From: Dehalococcoidia bacterium
GTDB lineage: Bacteria; Chloroflexota; Dehalococcoidia; Lucifugimonadales; Lucifugimonadaceae
DNA: 36,611 bases
Direction: 5' to 3'
Assembly (NCBI GenBank): GCA_029936155.1
Contig: JAPYUK010000017.1
Coordinates: forward strand, 1 to 36,611
The position numbers and the translations under genes are program-made. Shown piece after piece: positions 1 through 8,278 of this stretch. The notes beneath the pieces were generated by a model. The model was not told the DNA's origin. It ran no database searches and saw only the letters and a program-made list of their open reading frames with translations. How positions within the stretch are numbered: position 1 is the first letter of the stretch; the number at the start of each line of letters is the position of its first letter.

Positions 1-60
1 ACTCTACTTTGGATGCCGAGCAAGCTGACCGGCAACCTAATGCGACATTACGTTCGAGGC
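1..60. other. window edge, no feature recognised
   Basis: These 60 bases lie downstream of the OsmC-like gene, which ends at 61 on the minus strand. I see no convincing reading frame, hairpin or repeat here, and the stretch is too short to judge. Confidence 0.3.
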
Positions 61-564
61 TTAGACTTCCGCCATCTCAAGCTCTTTTGTTATGTCGATG
101 CTGGTGTAGATGCTGCGGTAGACCGGGCATGAGTCGGCATGTAGATCGAAGGCGCGCTGTATGGCGTCATTCTTTTCGGCGTGAAGTGCTGCGTCGACCT
201 TCAGGTGGTAGACGACGTGTATCCGCTTGATAACCAAGATGTTGTTCTCTTTTTCGAGTTCACCAACAGTCTCTGAGTGAAGAAAACCGTCACCGGCAGG
301 AATCCCGCGAGCCTCAAGGGCACCGCCAAATGTTCCGGTCATTCAGCCGGCGGCAGCGGCGACGATGTAGTCGAGAGTAGTCGTGTATGGATCGACGACG
401 TTGTTGTCTACTCCGTAGTGCTCAGCCACTTCGGAGTGAACACCCAGCATAACGGGTCCATCGTGTGCCGGAACGAACGCCCTTCGAATCGGGCCTTTGA
501 CCCGCTCGATGCGGACATGAGACCGGTATGCGATCGGATCGTTGGTTTCTACGTTATCTGGCAA
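61..564 (-). CDS. OsmC-family peroxide/thiol protein, probable selenoprotein (in-frame TGA at 343-345)
   Basis: Two minus-strand reading frames, 564-346 and 342-61, are in the same phase and separated only by one TGA. Read through, they give 167 residues, the usual size of an OsmC/Ohr-family protein. These proteins reduce organic peroxides with two cysteines. The N-terminal part ends TLDYIVAAAAG, then the TGA codon (residue 74), then MTGTFGGALEARGI. This aligns with the OsmC segment carrying the first catalytic Cys (AAHAACFSMAL in E. coli OsmC). The second catalytic Cys is present in HADSCPVYRS (Cys146). The start is TTG at 562-564, preceded by GAGGAG with 8 bases between GGAG and TTG. The rest of the frame is undamaged. 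Sec-containing OsmC-like proteins are known from marine metagenome surveys, so Sec is more likely than a nonsense mutation, but no sel genes are in the window to confirm decoding. Confidence 0.82.
292..339 (-). promoter_or_regulatory. candidate bacterial SECIS hairpin downstream of the UGA
   Basis: On the minus strand, counting U of UGA as 1, bases 20-23 (GCGG) can pair with 36-39 (UCGC, one G-U pair). U24 is bulged, 25-27 (GCC) pair with 33-35 (GGC), and the apical loop is CUUGA. An outer stem ACCGG (7-11) pairs with CCGGU (50-54). The bulged U three pairs below the loop copies the layout of the E. coli fdhF SECIS. The loop has a G, but not in its first two positions as the usual bacterial consensus asks. 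The fold was drawn by hand, without an energy calculation. Confidence 0.45.
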
Positions 565-773
565 ATCAAGAGCTCCTCGTGAATATTCCCAAACAGGCTA
601 CAGCAGTTCCACGTCATGCTGAACTTGATTGAAGTACTCGCCTCCGACAATTCTCTCTCGGAGTAAACGTGTTCCTGTAATCAGCAATCTACTAGCAACT
701 ATAAGGGCATTGGGTTCTTCGTCCCCAATGGCTGTTTTTTCGCGGCCAGTTCGTTGGTTACGCCTGTCTATTT
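565..773. other. intergenic stretch with a repeat half-copy
   Basis: This gap lies between the mannonate dehydratase and the OsmC-like gene. At 613-636 it carries GTCATGCTGAACTTGATTGA, matching one arm of the dispersed TGTCATnCTGA repeats seen elsewhere in the window. At 708-730 CATTGGG and CCCAATG can form a 7-bp hairpin with a 9-base loop, followed on the plus strand by a T run at 735-740. There is no plus-strand gene upstream for it to terminate. No coding capacity is convincing. Confidence 0.4.
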
Positions 774-1808
774 TTACTGAACAGCTGCAGTCTTGTGCCG
801 TCCTGCTCCCTTGGTTACCCATGCCTGTTTGCGTGGTTCGTTGATGCCTTGCAGAAGTGCTGAAATGTAGCCGTAGCAGAACGCAAACGCTGTTCCCTGT
901 GCGTCGTCACCGCTGATCCACGGAACGTGGTCCGGCATCAGCATGTACTTGTACCCGACCTCCTGGTAGACCTTGATGATCTCCGAAAAATCGATCGAAC
1001 CCTCGTCCGGGAACGATTCCATGAAGTCTAGTTTGTGTCCGCGGATGTTTCGGAAGTGAACGTTGAAAATCTTGTTGCGTGAACCGAACCACCGAATCAC
1101 GTCGGCAATCTCAGCACCCGGATCGTCGAGCATCTCGGTAACCGTGCCCTGGCAGAAGTTCAGACCGTGGTAGTCGCTCTCGTGCATCATCACAAACTTC
1201 TTCATGCCTTCGATAGTCCCAAGCACCCGGGTCACGCCCATGTAGCCATCTGGTGTGTACGGATCGTGCGGGTGGCATGCCATTCGCACTTTCGACGATT
1301 CGGCAACCGGAACAGTTCGTTCGAGGAAGTAGTTGATTCGCTCCCAGAACTCGTCGACAGTCACATCACCAGCGATAGTTTTTGGATTGTCCGGGTTCAT
1401 CTTCGCCCAACGGAATGTCGAGTTCGACGCCCCACCACGGCCTTCCTCACGCTCGGAGCGGGGTATGCCGATGATGTTCATGTTGTACTTAACCGCCGGG
1501 ATGCCGACTTCGCCACACATGCGAATGATGTTCTGGATCGAGTCGATCTCGCGGTCACGCTCAGGGCTTTTTCCGAGCATGACATGCGGAGATTGCGACG
1601 TGTTCAGCGTCGACGAAGAAAGTGGAATCTGAACCATATCGAGCTCGATTCCGTAAGAGTTGACCTTGTCCTTGTGACGCTGCAGATCGTCCTTCGTCCA
1701 GCTATGCGGATCGCCTGGTGGATCGGAGCAGATGTTTACCACGCCAAGTTGCGCCCACTGCTCAAAGTCTGAATCGTTCCTTGCTGCGACCTGCGTTCCG
1801 ACGTACAT
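774..1808 (-). CDS. uxuA: mannonate dehydratase family protein (UxuA-like)
   Basis: The 344-residue product is a TIM-barrel enzyme of the UxuA family, which removes water from D-mannonate to give 2-keto-3-deoxygluconate in hexuronate breakdown. The four metal-ligand motifs of characterised UxuA proteins are all recognisable: His179 in MACHPHDP, Cys219 in GLNFCQGT, His251 in NVHFRNIRG and Asp293 in LMPDHVP. It is shorter than the E. coli enzyme (394 residues) but complete. The ATG start is preceded by GGAGG with 8 bases of spacing. No other hexuronate genes adjoin it. An HpcH/HpaI aldolase and an enolase-superfamily gene lie elsewhere in the window. The family is clear, but the exact substrate could be another aldonate. 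Confidence 0.85.
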   Translation of the reverse strand: MYVGTQVAARNDSDFEQWAQLGVVNICSDPPGDPHSWTKDDLQRHKDKVNSYGIELDMVQIPLSSSTLNTSQSPHVMLGKSPERDREIDSIQNIIRMCGEVGIPAVKYNMNIIGIPRSEREEGRGGASNSTFRWAKMNPDNPKTIAGDVTVDEFWERINYFLERTVPVAESSKVRMACHPHDPYTPDGYMGVTRVLGTIEGMKKFVMMHESDYHGLNFCQGTVTEMLDDPGAEIADVIRWFGSRNKIFNVHFRNIRGHKLDFMESFPDEGSIDFSEIIKVYQEVGYKYMLMPDHVPWISGDDAQGTAFAFCYGYISALLQGINEPRKQAWVTKGAGRHKTAAVQ

Positions 1809-1868
1809 ATTTCGTGCCTCCGGGCCTTACCTGATTTCCAACCAGCGGAGGTTAGCACTCTGATGTGC

Positions 1869-2497
1869 TCACGTGGTGTTTTTGTCGATGGAAGCGGCGG
1901 CAATCGCTGCTTTGATGGCGCCATAATTTACAACTGCGAGCTGCTCAATCGAGCGTGCACGGGTACCGCTGATCCTCTCAACATCGTTCGAAATCATCTC
2001 GGCAGTCCCCGAACGAACCTCTTCGTATATGACTGAAATGTCGCCAGCACTTGCCAAATGCTGAATTTCGAGTTTGCTCGGTAACTTTCAGGATTAGCGT
2101 CGACGTACGTTATTGGTGATCCAACCACATCACTAAATGCATTTGCCACTCGCTCCATCGAGATTTTTCGGTTCCGGTGATCAGTGCGTAGTCGTTCAAT
2201 GGTGTGCCACTGGCGAGAAGCTCAGCCGAAGATTCGCCTATGTCGTAGGTGTCGACCGCGCCGATCTGACCGTTACCAGTCGGCACTTCAAGCATGATAT
2301 TTCCGTTGGAGTCGACCTTGAAAAGGTCTAGAAGCCCTTCCATGAAGTAGTTGGGCCAGATGAACGAATACCCGACGTCCATCTTGCCTCGTTCGAGGTC
2401 ACACACTATCGCTCGAACGCCGACGCCACGGATGACCAGCGATTCGACTACTCGACGCCCAGTTTTTTCCGGTCGCTCCTGTTACAAGAACGGTCAC
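1869..2497 (-). pseudogene. decayed NmrA-type NAD(P)-binding protein gene
   Basis: Reading on the minus strand from a GTG at 2497 gives VTVLVTGATGK, the glycine-rich nucleotide-binding start of an NmrA/atypical SDR protein. The frame then shifts to GRRVVESLVIRGVGVRAIV, passes an apparent internal deletion (about residues 40-130 of a normal protein are missing) and continues with NYFMEGLL, GQIGAVDTYDIG and ALITGTEKSRWSE. It shifts again to ANAFSDVVGSPITYVDANPE near 2150, and a third time near 2080 into ASAGDISVIYEEVRSG and NDVERISGTRARSIEQ. At least three frameshifts plus a deletion mean it cannot make a normal product. The surrounding genes are intact, which argues against poor base calling as the cause. 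Confidence 0.75.
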
Positions 2498-2517
2498 GAG
2501 GCCCCTAAATGCACACC

Positions 2518-4020
2518 CTAAATCTGAGGTAACGTGCGTCGCAGCGCCTCGAGCCAGCCCGAGTACAAAGAGTTTCGCTCAGACTCTCTCATCGATGGTT
2601 CGTAAATTGCCGAAGCCTTCCACATCGACTCAATTTCGGCATCAGATTTCCAAAGTCCGACACCTCGACCCGCGAGGAAGGCTGCTCCCAGTGCAGTGGT
2701 CTCGGTAACCCTAGCGACCTCTACCGGTCGATCGAGCATGTCTGCCTGAAACTGCATAACAAACGGATTGTCGCTCTGCCCACCATCAGCACGAATCGAT
2801 TGGATAGATCGAGATCGCCCCCCCTCCATCGCATCGACAATATCTTTCACTTGATAAGCGGTCGACTCTAGAGCGGCTCGCACGATGTGGTTTTTATCAC
2901 TTCCGCGAGTAAGGCCGGTTATCGACCCGGTGGCGTCAGGTTGCCAATGCGGTGCGCCCAGCCCAACAAAAGCCGGCACAAAGTACACTCCTTCGTTCGA
3001 ATCAACTGCCATCGCCATGTCGATAGTTTGGGGCCCATTGGAAATGACTCCGAGACCATCTCTAAGCCATTGCACGGTAGCCCCTGTGACAAATACGGAG
3101 CCTTCGATGGCATAAGTCTTCCTAGACCCTATTCGGAATCCCAGTGTCGCAAGTAACCCCGTTTCATTGTCGTCCGAATGCTGAAGAGGAACCGTGGCGC
3201 CTTTATTCGCCAGCACAAATGCGCCGGTGCCATAGGTGCACTTTATTTGACCGTTCTTGAAGCACGCCTGCCCGTACAAAGCAGCATGCTGATCGCCCGC
3301 CATCGCTGTTATCGGTATCTCGGCTCCAAAGACTGATTTGTCGGTAACACCAAAATCGTCCGCTGTTCCTCGTACTTCGGGCAACATTGCCTCGGGAATG
3401 TTGAACAGATCAAGCATCTCCGGATCCCACTGCAGATCATGAAGATTGAGAAGCATGGTTCGAGAAGCGTTCGTTGCATCAGTGGCGTGCACCTCACCGC
3501 CTGTCAGGTGCCACAAAAGCCATGAATCAACTGTGCCAAAGCAAAGCTCCCCCGCTTCGGCGCGCACCTGTCCATCTGGAATTACCGATAGTAGCCACAT
3601 CAGTTTCGTCGCACTGAAATAGGGGTCGACTACCAGTCCTGTGATCTGTTGAATATTTCTCGCTTGATCAGTTTTCGAAAGCTCGCGGCAGATCTCGGCT
3701 GTGCGACGATCCTGCCAGACGATGGCATTTGCAACGGGTAGACCTGTCGTTCGGTCCCAGACGATGGTCGTTTCGCGCTGGTTCGCAATGCCAATCGCGG
3801 CTATGTCATCTGGCGCAATGCCGGCGCGTTCAATGGCTTGCTTTGCGACATTAACGGCCGCTTCGGCAATTTCGATCGGATCATGCTCTACCCAACCCGG
3901 CTGCGGAAAATGCTGCGAAAGTTCAACTTGAGCAGACCCTACCGGCGCAGCCACGCTATCGAAAACTATGGCACGAGTCGAGGTCGTTCCCTGGTCAATT
4001 GCAAGTACGTGTTCTGGCAT
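2518..4020 (-). CDS. glpK: glycerol kinase
   Basis: The 500-residue product is a full-length FGGY-family glycerol kinase, converting glycerol and ATP to glycerol 3-phosphate in the cytoplasm. The N-terminal phosphate-binding motif AIDQGTTSTRA (Asp10), the substrate residues Arg82-Glu83 in NQRETT, WQDRR, the catalytic-base motif AGDQHAALYGQ (Asp243) and the C-terminal ADGGQSDNPFVMQF block are all present. The length matches E. coli GlpK (502). The ATG is not preceded by a strong Shine-Dalgarno. Neither glpF nor glpD is adjacent. The decayed NmrA gene begins just downstream. Confidence 0.96.
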   Translation of the reverse strand: MPEHVLAIDQGTTSTRAIVFDSVAAPVGSAQVELSQHFPQPGWVEHDPIEIAEAAVNVAKQAIERAGIAPDDIAAIGIANQRETTIVWDRTTGLPVANAIVWQDRRTAEICRELSKTDQARNIQQITGLVVDPYFSATKLMWLLSVIPDGQVRAEAGELCFGTVDSWLLWHLTGGEVHATDATNASRTMLLNLHDLQWDPEMLDLFNIPEAMLPEVRGTADDFGVTDKSVFGAEIPITAMAGDQHAALYGQACFKNGQIKCTYGTGAFVLANKGATVPLQHSDDNETGLLATLGFRIGSRKTYAIEGSVFVTGATVQWLRDGLGVISNGPQTIDMAMAVDSNEGVYFVPAFVGLGAPHWQPDATGSITGLTRGSDKNHIVRAALESTAYQVKDIVDAMEGGRSRSIQSIRADGGQSDNPFVMQFQADMLDRPVEVARVTETTALGAAFLAGRGVGLWKSDAEIESMWKASAIYEPSMRESERNSLYSGWLEALRRTLPQI

Positions 4021-4459
4021 ATGGTCAGTACTCTACAGATTCATCAGGCTCACCGACATGTGAATTGTCGGGACACTCTGCCCGAACCAATGGGATCATG
4101 CCGATATGGGAAATCACCGATGACCCATGCATGCCATTGTCACATCATTGAGAAATGGTCAAAACAAAGAGCGTCACCCTCGTTGCACTCGCAACACTCT
4201 TTTCAGGGTTTGTTGCTTCGTGCACATCTGCTGAAGTGCCTTCCATCGATGACATATCGTCACGGCCGAAGCTAAGGACGGCAAGTAAGCCAACACCCAG
4301 CCATCGGTCAACACCGCTCGCGTGCCTGCACCAAATCCCACGGATCCGATGACTCCTCTCGGTAAATTAGGCTGAAGCGACCGCCGCAACCTACTTCACC
4401 GAAGTTCTGCCAAACCATCCGCACCAACACTCCTCAACCTCTCAGAAAACGTGACATCG
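4021..4459. other. intergenic region between glpK and the NHL gene
   Basis: This 439-base gap holds one possible lipoprotein remnant on the plus strand (4155-4352, listed separately). I could not find a convincing terminator, riboswitch or repeat in the rest of it. The flanking genes are both on the minus strand, so glpK's promoter should lie at its right-hand end near 4021-4150. Confidence 0.4.
4155..4352 (+). pseudogene. possible lipoprotein remnant with signal peptide
   Basis: The 65-residue frame begins MVKTKSVTLVALATLFSGFVASCTSAEV, a good bacterial lipoprotein signal: positive N-terminus, hydrophobic core and a lipobox-like FVASC with the lipidated Cys at about position 23. After some 40 residues the composition turns arbitrary. 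A neighbouring frame continues with NTARVPAPNPTDPMTPLGKLG and another with ATAATYFTEVLPN, as though a longer secreted protein had been frameshifted. There is no clear ribosome-binding site. It could be a real small lipoprotein, a decayed gene or chance. Confidence 0.3.
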
Positions 4460-5473
4460 TCACTCCTGGTGGAGGGTTACGGATCGCATTGGCGGGGCGA
4501 ACTGATGGGGTTCGAGATGGATGGCCTCTTTCTGGTAGATCTGGATGCGGTACGACCCGGTGTCGGTGATGTACAGCCGACCCTCGCTGTCGATAGCTAT
4601 CGAGCGCGGCTGACGTAGTCGTTTTTGTGGCTCCAGCACCGACATGTCACGGATTCGGTTCGGGGCAGCATTGGTCATCATGTACTCACGCCCGGTCTTC
4701 GAAAGCGTCGCATCGCCGATGAACTTGTCGACGTAGCGGGCTTCAGCATTGAACTGCTGCACACGGTTATTTCCGCGATCACAAACGTAGATGTCGCCAT
4801 CGAGATCGACCGCAACGTCGGTAGGTCGATTGAACTCACCGTTCGCACTACCCGACTTACCGAACATCATGATGAATTCGCCGTTTGATGAGAATTTCTG
4901 AACTCGGTCATTCCGCCAGTCGGCAACGTAAATATCGCCCAACTCGTCGACCGTGATACCCCAAGGGGAGTCGAACTGCCCATCATCGCAACCGAAGCTT
5001 CCGAACGCGCTCAGGAACTTGCCCGTTTTCGTAAACTTCTGCACCCGGTGATTCTTTGAATCCACCACCAGAATGTTCTCATCAGCGTCGAACGCGAGCC
5101 CGGCAGGTCGGTTCAGTTGCCCCTCAGCCGAACCCTGCTCACCAAATAATCTTAAAAATTCACCATCTGAATTGAACGACGAAATATTGTCGTGGGCCTC
5201 ATCAGATATGAACAGCGTCTCGGTCGAATCAGCGATTATCGATACCGGCCACTGTAGTTCGCCTTCGCCGTCACCTACGGTTCCAAAGTTGCCCTGGTCC
5301 TCATCATCAACCGTGTATTTACGTATCTGAACGAACCCCTCCTGCCGATTCAGGATGTAGATTCGCCCCTCTTTACCAAGCGCAAGATCAACTGGGAAGT
5401 TGGTAATGCGACGCATGCCGAGCGATTTCAAATACGGGAATCCCGCTCTTAGTAGTCCGTATGGTCGTGCCAT
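4460..5473 (-). CDS. NHL-repeat beta-propeller protein
   Basis: The 337-residue product is built of about five to six NHL blades with the recurring pattern G-Q-F-x-x-P-x-G-[IL]-x-V-D ... D-I-Y-V-x-D-x-x-N-x-R-V-Q-x-F. Examples are GQFDSPWGITVDELGDIYVA and GEFNRPTDVAVDLDGDIYVC. Such propellers bind proteins, RNA or small ligands, and the repeats alone do not give a function. No signal peptide is seen, so a cytoplasmic location is likely unless export is unconventional. The ATG has CGGAG 9 bases upstream. It starts 18 bases after the DUF1501 stop and is probably the last gene of the DUF1800-DUF1501-NHL operon. Confidence 0.88.
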   Translation of the reverse strand: MARPYGLLRAGFPYLKSLGMRRITNFPVDLALGKEGRIYILNRQEGFVQIRKYTVDDEDQGNFGTVGDGEGELQWPVSIIADSTETLFISDEAHDNISSFNSDGEFLRLFGEQGSAEGQLNRPAGLAFDADENILVVDSKNHRVQKFTKTGKFLSAFGSFGCDDGQFDSPWGITVDELGDIYVADWRNDRVQKFSSNGEFIMMFGKSGSANGEFNRPTDVAVDLDGDIYVCDRGNNRVQQFNAEARYVDKFIGDATLSKTGREYMMTNAAPNRIRDMSVLEPQKRLRQPRSIAIDSEGRLYITDTGSYRIQIYQKEAIHLEPHQFAPPMRSVTLHQE

Positions 5474-5491
5474 AAATATTTCTCCGGATTG

Positions 5492-6637
5492 TTAAGCGGT
5501 TTTGAAAGGCTGCAGCTGTTCGTATTTGCCATTGACTATGTCGACTGAATCGACGCTCATCCACTGCTCAAGCAGGGTTGCGTAGACGCCACGGAAGTCG
5601 AACGTGTGCGCCAGGTCTTCGCCGTTCGCAAACGTCTTGGGATCCATCGACGGATACTCAGCATACAGACCACCCTCGACCCTATCGCCGATGATGAATG
5701 CGCCTCCTCCAGAGCCGTGATCCGTGCCGCTGCCGTTGTCTTGTACCCGTCGACCGAACTCGGTGAACGCGTAGATCACAACCTCTTCGGCCACATCGTG
5801 CTCGCGAAGATCGTCCATGAAATCTCGAAGCGCGCCCGAGAGTTCGCCCAGCAGCTTTTCGTGCGCTGGCATTTCGATCGCGTGGTGATCGTAGCCGGGG
5901 TGTTGAACATAGAAGATTTGTGTGCCGAGTCCAGCTATGTGGGTTCGAGCAACGTCACGAAGCGCTTTTGCAAGGCCATTGTCCTCGTACTCAACTGTCG
6001 ACTCATATTGCCCCGGAACTTCCTGCAGCCGGTCGATGCCCGTCAAAACGTCGTCACCGGTCTGCTGCAGATACGCCATCGTCGGGCCACTTCCGATACC
6101 GGGAGTGTAGAAGCGTTTGAAAATATCCATAGCTTCGGCACGGTCTTCCTTGATCTCAACCGACGTCATCAGACCGTAGCTATCGAGATCACCGACCGAC
6201 GTTACGCGCACACCCGGTGCAGCCATTGCACGAGGCAGTCCCCGACCGAAGCTGACTCCAGTCAGGACGTTTTGCCCATGGGGATCTATCTGGCGAATCG
6301 CCTTTGCCAGCCAACCTTCCGTCGCAATAGTGTTCGGCTCAGCGGTATGCATGATGTCCATCGCTCGGAAATGCGATCGGATGGCGTTCTCGTAGCCAAT
6401 GCCCTGAATAATCGCCACGTCGCCGTTGTCGTACATCTCTTTTAGCGGAGTGGCAGCCGGGTGGAAACCGAGCTTGTCATTGATCTTTATGACCTGATCT
6501 TCTTCGATTCTCACCGTGTGTCGGGAGTCGTAGTAAATGCCTTCAGTGAACGGTACGAGCGTGTTCATGAAGTCGTTGCCACCGGTCATCTGTAACACCA
6601 CCAGCACAGGCGCTTTTCCGTTTCCGTTTGTTGTCAT
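5492..6637 (-). CDS. DUF1501 family protein
   Basis: The 381-residue product matches DUF1501, an alkaline-phosphatase/sulfatase-fold family of unknown function commonly paired with DUF1800. Signature pieces are VVLQMTGGNDFMNTLVPF at the N-terminus, RSHFRAMDIMHTA in the middle, and the metal-site-like FTEFGRRVQDNGSGTDHGSG near the C-terminus. Many DUF1501 proteins carry a Tat signal. This one starts directly with the core domain, so it is probably cytoplasmic. The ATG is preceded by AGGAG with 9 bases of spacing. It lies 41 bases after the DUF1800 gene and 18 before the NHL gene. Confidence 0.92.
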   Translation of the reverse strand: MTTNGNGKAPVLVVLQMTGGNDFMNTLVPFTEGIYYDSRHTVRIEEDQVIKINDKLGFHPAATPLKEMYDNGDVAIIQGIGYENAIRSHFRAMDIMHTAEPNTIATEGWLAKAIRQIDPHGQNVLTGVSFGRGLPRAMAAPGVRVTSVGDLDSYGLMTSVEIKEDRAEAMDIFKRFYTPGIGSGPTMAYLQQTGDDVLTGIDRLQEVPGQYESTVEYEDNGLAKALRDVARTHIAGLGTQIFYVQHPGYDHHAIEMPAHEKLLGELSGALRDFMDDLREHDVAEEVVIYAFTEFGRRVQDNGSGTDHGSGGGAFIIGDRVEGGLYAEYPSMDPKTFANGEDLAHTFDFRGVYATLLEQWMSVDSVDIVNGKYEQLQPFKTA

Positions 6638-6678
6638 GTGAACTTTCTCCTATTGAGAGTCGGTCGAAATGCCGGGTA

Positions 6679-8064
6679 CTAGGCGTACTGAAAATCGGGA
6701 GTCGATACGATAAGGCGGAGCATTCTAATGCTGCGAGACCGCTCTTCTTCGCCTTCAGTGTTTGCGGCGAACTGGATGAGGGCTTCCCGTGTTGAATCTT
6801 CAACGGCGATAGGACCGAGTACATCGAGCGCGCTATCGACGAACAATTCGGGGGTCTCTAATGAACCGCTAGCGACTATCCGATCGATGATCGCTTTGAT
6901 TCCGGGTGAAAGCCCGTCGCTGAACTCTTCAACAGCGAAGTTGATGCGTTCGGTCAGGTTCCCACCGTCGATCCACTCCTTGCCCGTGTGCCAACCTTCA
7001 ACTGTTGGAGGGTCGAGAAGTATCTGGCCCATGGTGAAGGTTGTCGACTGTGGGTACTTTGCCAGACCGGGCTTGAAGTCAGTGTGCTCACCGGTCAACA
7101 TCAGCACTCCTGCAACCATTTCGATCGGGCTTTTAACTTTTTTAGATCGGGCGTTCTTGAACGAATCGGAGTTGAACATCACTCGAAGTGTGCTCTTGAC
7201 CTCACCATCGGAATCTATGAACGCCTTCGACATCGCGTCGATCAGTTCAGGATCCAGCGGGTCGAGATCGTTCCAGCTGGGCACCTGAGGTTCGTCGGCC
7301 ACAAAGAAGTTGTAGAGATGGCGACAGATGAAGGCTGCACAGGCAGGTTGCTCGACAATGATATCGATGATGTCGCCGCCATCGAGATTGCCTTTGTGAC
7401 CCATAAACTCTTTTTCACCGTTGTCGTGATCGTCTTCTCTAAACAGGAAATCAGCGGCATAGTAGCCGTGCGGGTAGAGCGGCGGAGACTGTGCGAAGGT
7501 CCAGCCCGTGAACGCACGTGACGCGTGTTTGATATCGATTTCAGAGTAGTTGCCGACGCCAAGTGAGAAGAGTTCCAACAACTCTCTGCCCCAGTTCTCG
7601 TTTGGTTCGCCGAGATGATTCTCGTTGTTGTCGAGCCAGAAGATCATGGCGGGATCTTTGGCGAGATCCATGAGGATTTCTCGCATGCCCGACATGCCGT
7701 TCCGCCTGAACATCTCGATCTGGTTCGACGATGAGAGGATGTGCTCGTTTTTTACGAGTCCAGTGGCGAAAACTCCGTGCCAGAAGAGGGCCATCTTCTC
7801 CTGCAACTGGTTTCGGGAGTTGAGCATTCGGTAGAGCCAGATCGCCAGATAGGCGTGTGGTGCCTCGCCACCGAGGTACCGAGTGAGATCGTCGTTGGGG
7901 ACGCCGGTTTCAGGGGTCGGATCCAACAGAAACTCTACGATGTCCTCGTAGGACTGCTCGGAGAGTTGATCGATCTGATCTCGCGTGGTCCCAAAGCCTG
8001 CTCGACGATATAGATGCGCAATCAGCGCCGGGTCTGTATTCGACTCGACTGCTTTCGTACTCAA
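6679..8064 (-). CDS. DUF1800 family protein
   Basis: The 461-residue product is a typical DUF1800 protein: LIAHLYRRAGFG at the N-terminus, QEKMALFWHGVFATG, then the diagnostic NENWGRELLELFSLGVGNYSE and ASRAFTGWTF. Its biochemical role is unknown, and genes of this family almost always precede a DUF1501 gene, as here. The start is TTG at 8062-8064, chosen because GGGAG lies 9 bases upstream and no in-frame ATG is better placed. No signal peptide is seen. It heads a three-gene minus-strand operon. Confidence 0.92.
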   Translation of the reverse strand: MSTKAVESNTDPALIAHLYRRAGFGTTRDQIDQLSEQSYEDIVEFLLDPTPETGVPNDDLTRYLGGEAPHAYLAIWLYRMLNSRNQLQEKMALFWHGVFATGLVKNEHILSSSNQIEMFRRNGMSGMREILMDLAKDPAMIFWLDNNENHLGEPNENWGRELLELFSLGVGNYSEIDIKHASRAFTGWTFAQSPPLYPHGYYAADFLFREDDHDNGEKEFMGHKGNLDGGDIIDIIVEQPACAAFICRHLYNFFVADEPQVPSWNDLDPLDPELIDAMSKAFIDSDGEVKSTLRVMFNSDSFKNARSKKVKSPIEMVAGVLMLTGEHTDFKPGLAKYPQSTTFTMGQILLDPPTVEGWHTGKEWIDGGNLTERINFAVEEFSDGLSPGIKAIIDRIVASGSLETPELFVDSALDVLGPIAVEDSTREALIQFAANTEGEEERSRSIRMLRLIVSTPDFQYA

Positions 8065-8278
8065 TACGATGAACTCCCGTGATGCCCGTTGTAGATCTGG
8101 GCGTAAACCGTTCGCACCATATGGCTCAGCTTAATACAGCCATATTTTCGGCGCAGTCTAGAACGCTCGGGCGTTGAGGGCAATATGTGAGGGGCACGAA
8201 TGTGGCAATTGGGGTGGGTTAGTTGGGTATTGCTTGCATGCGTATGTCATTGGGCATCGGACCACCAATGCTCGTCAC

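Noticed and set aside
708-740. Hairpin followed by a T run, terminator-like on the plus strand
   Set aside because: Both flanking genes are on the minus strand, so there is no transcript for it to end in that direction; the stem is only 7 bp.
598-822. Minus-strand frame of 74 codons after the mannonate dehydratase
   Set aside because: It overlaps the end of the dehydratase in another frame and runs through a repeat half-copy; no ribosome-binding site and no recognisable domain.
1167-1772. Long plus-strand frame opposite the mannonate dehydratase
   Set aside because: Antisense shadow of a well-supported gene, with an arginine/histidine-rich sequence and no motif.
2097-2115. Stop codons inside the NmrA-type remnant considered as selenocysteine or recoding sites
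   Set aside because: The frame also shifts at several points and a large internal segment is missing, and the stops do not fall at cysteine positions, so decay is the simpler explanation.
5606-6445. 279-codon plus-strand frame opposite the DUF1501 gene
   Set aside because: Antisense shadow produced by the codon bias of the DUF1501 gene; no ribosome-binding site or domain.
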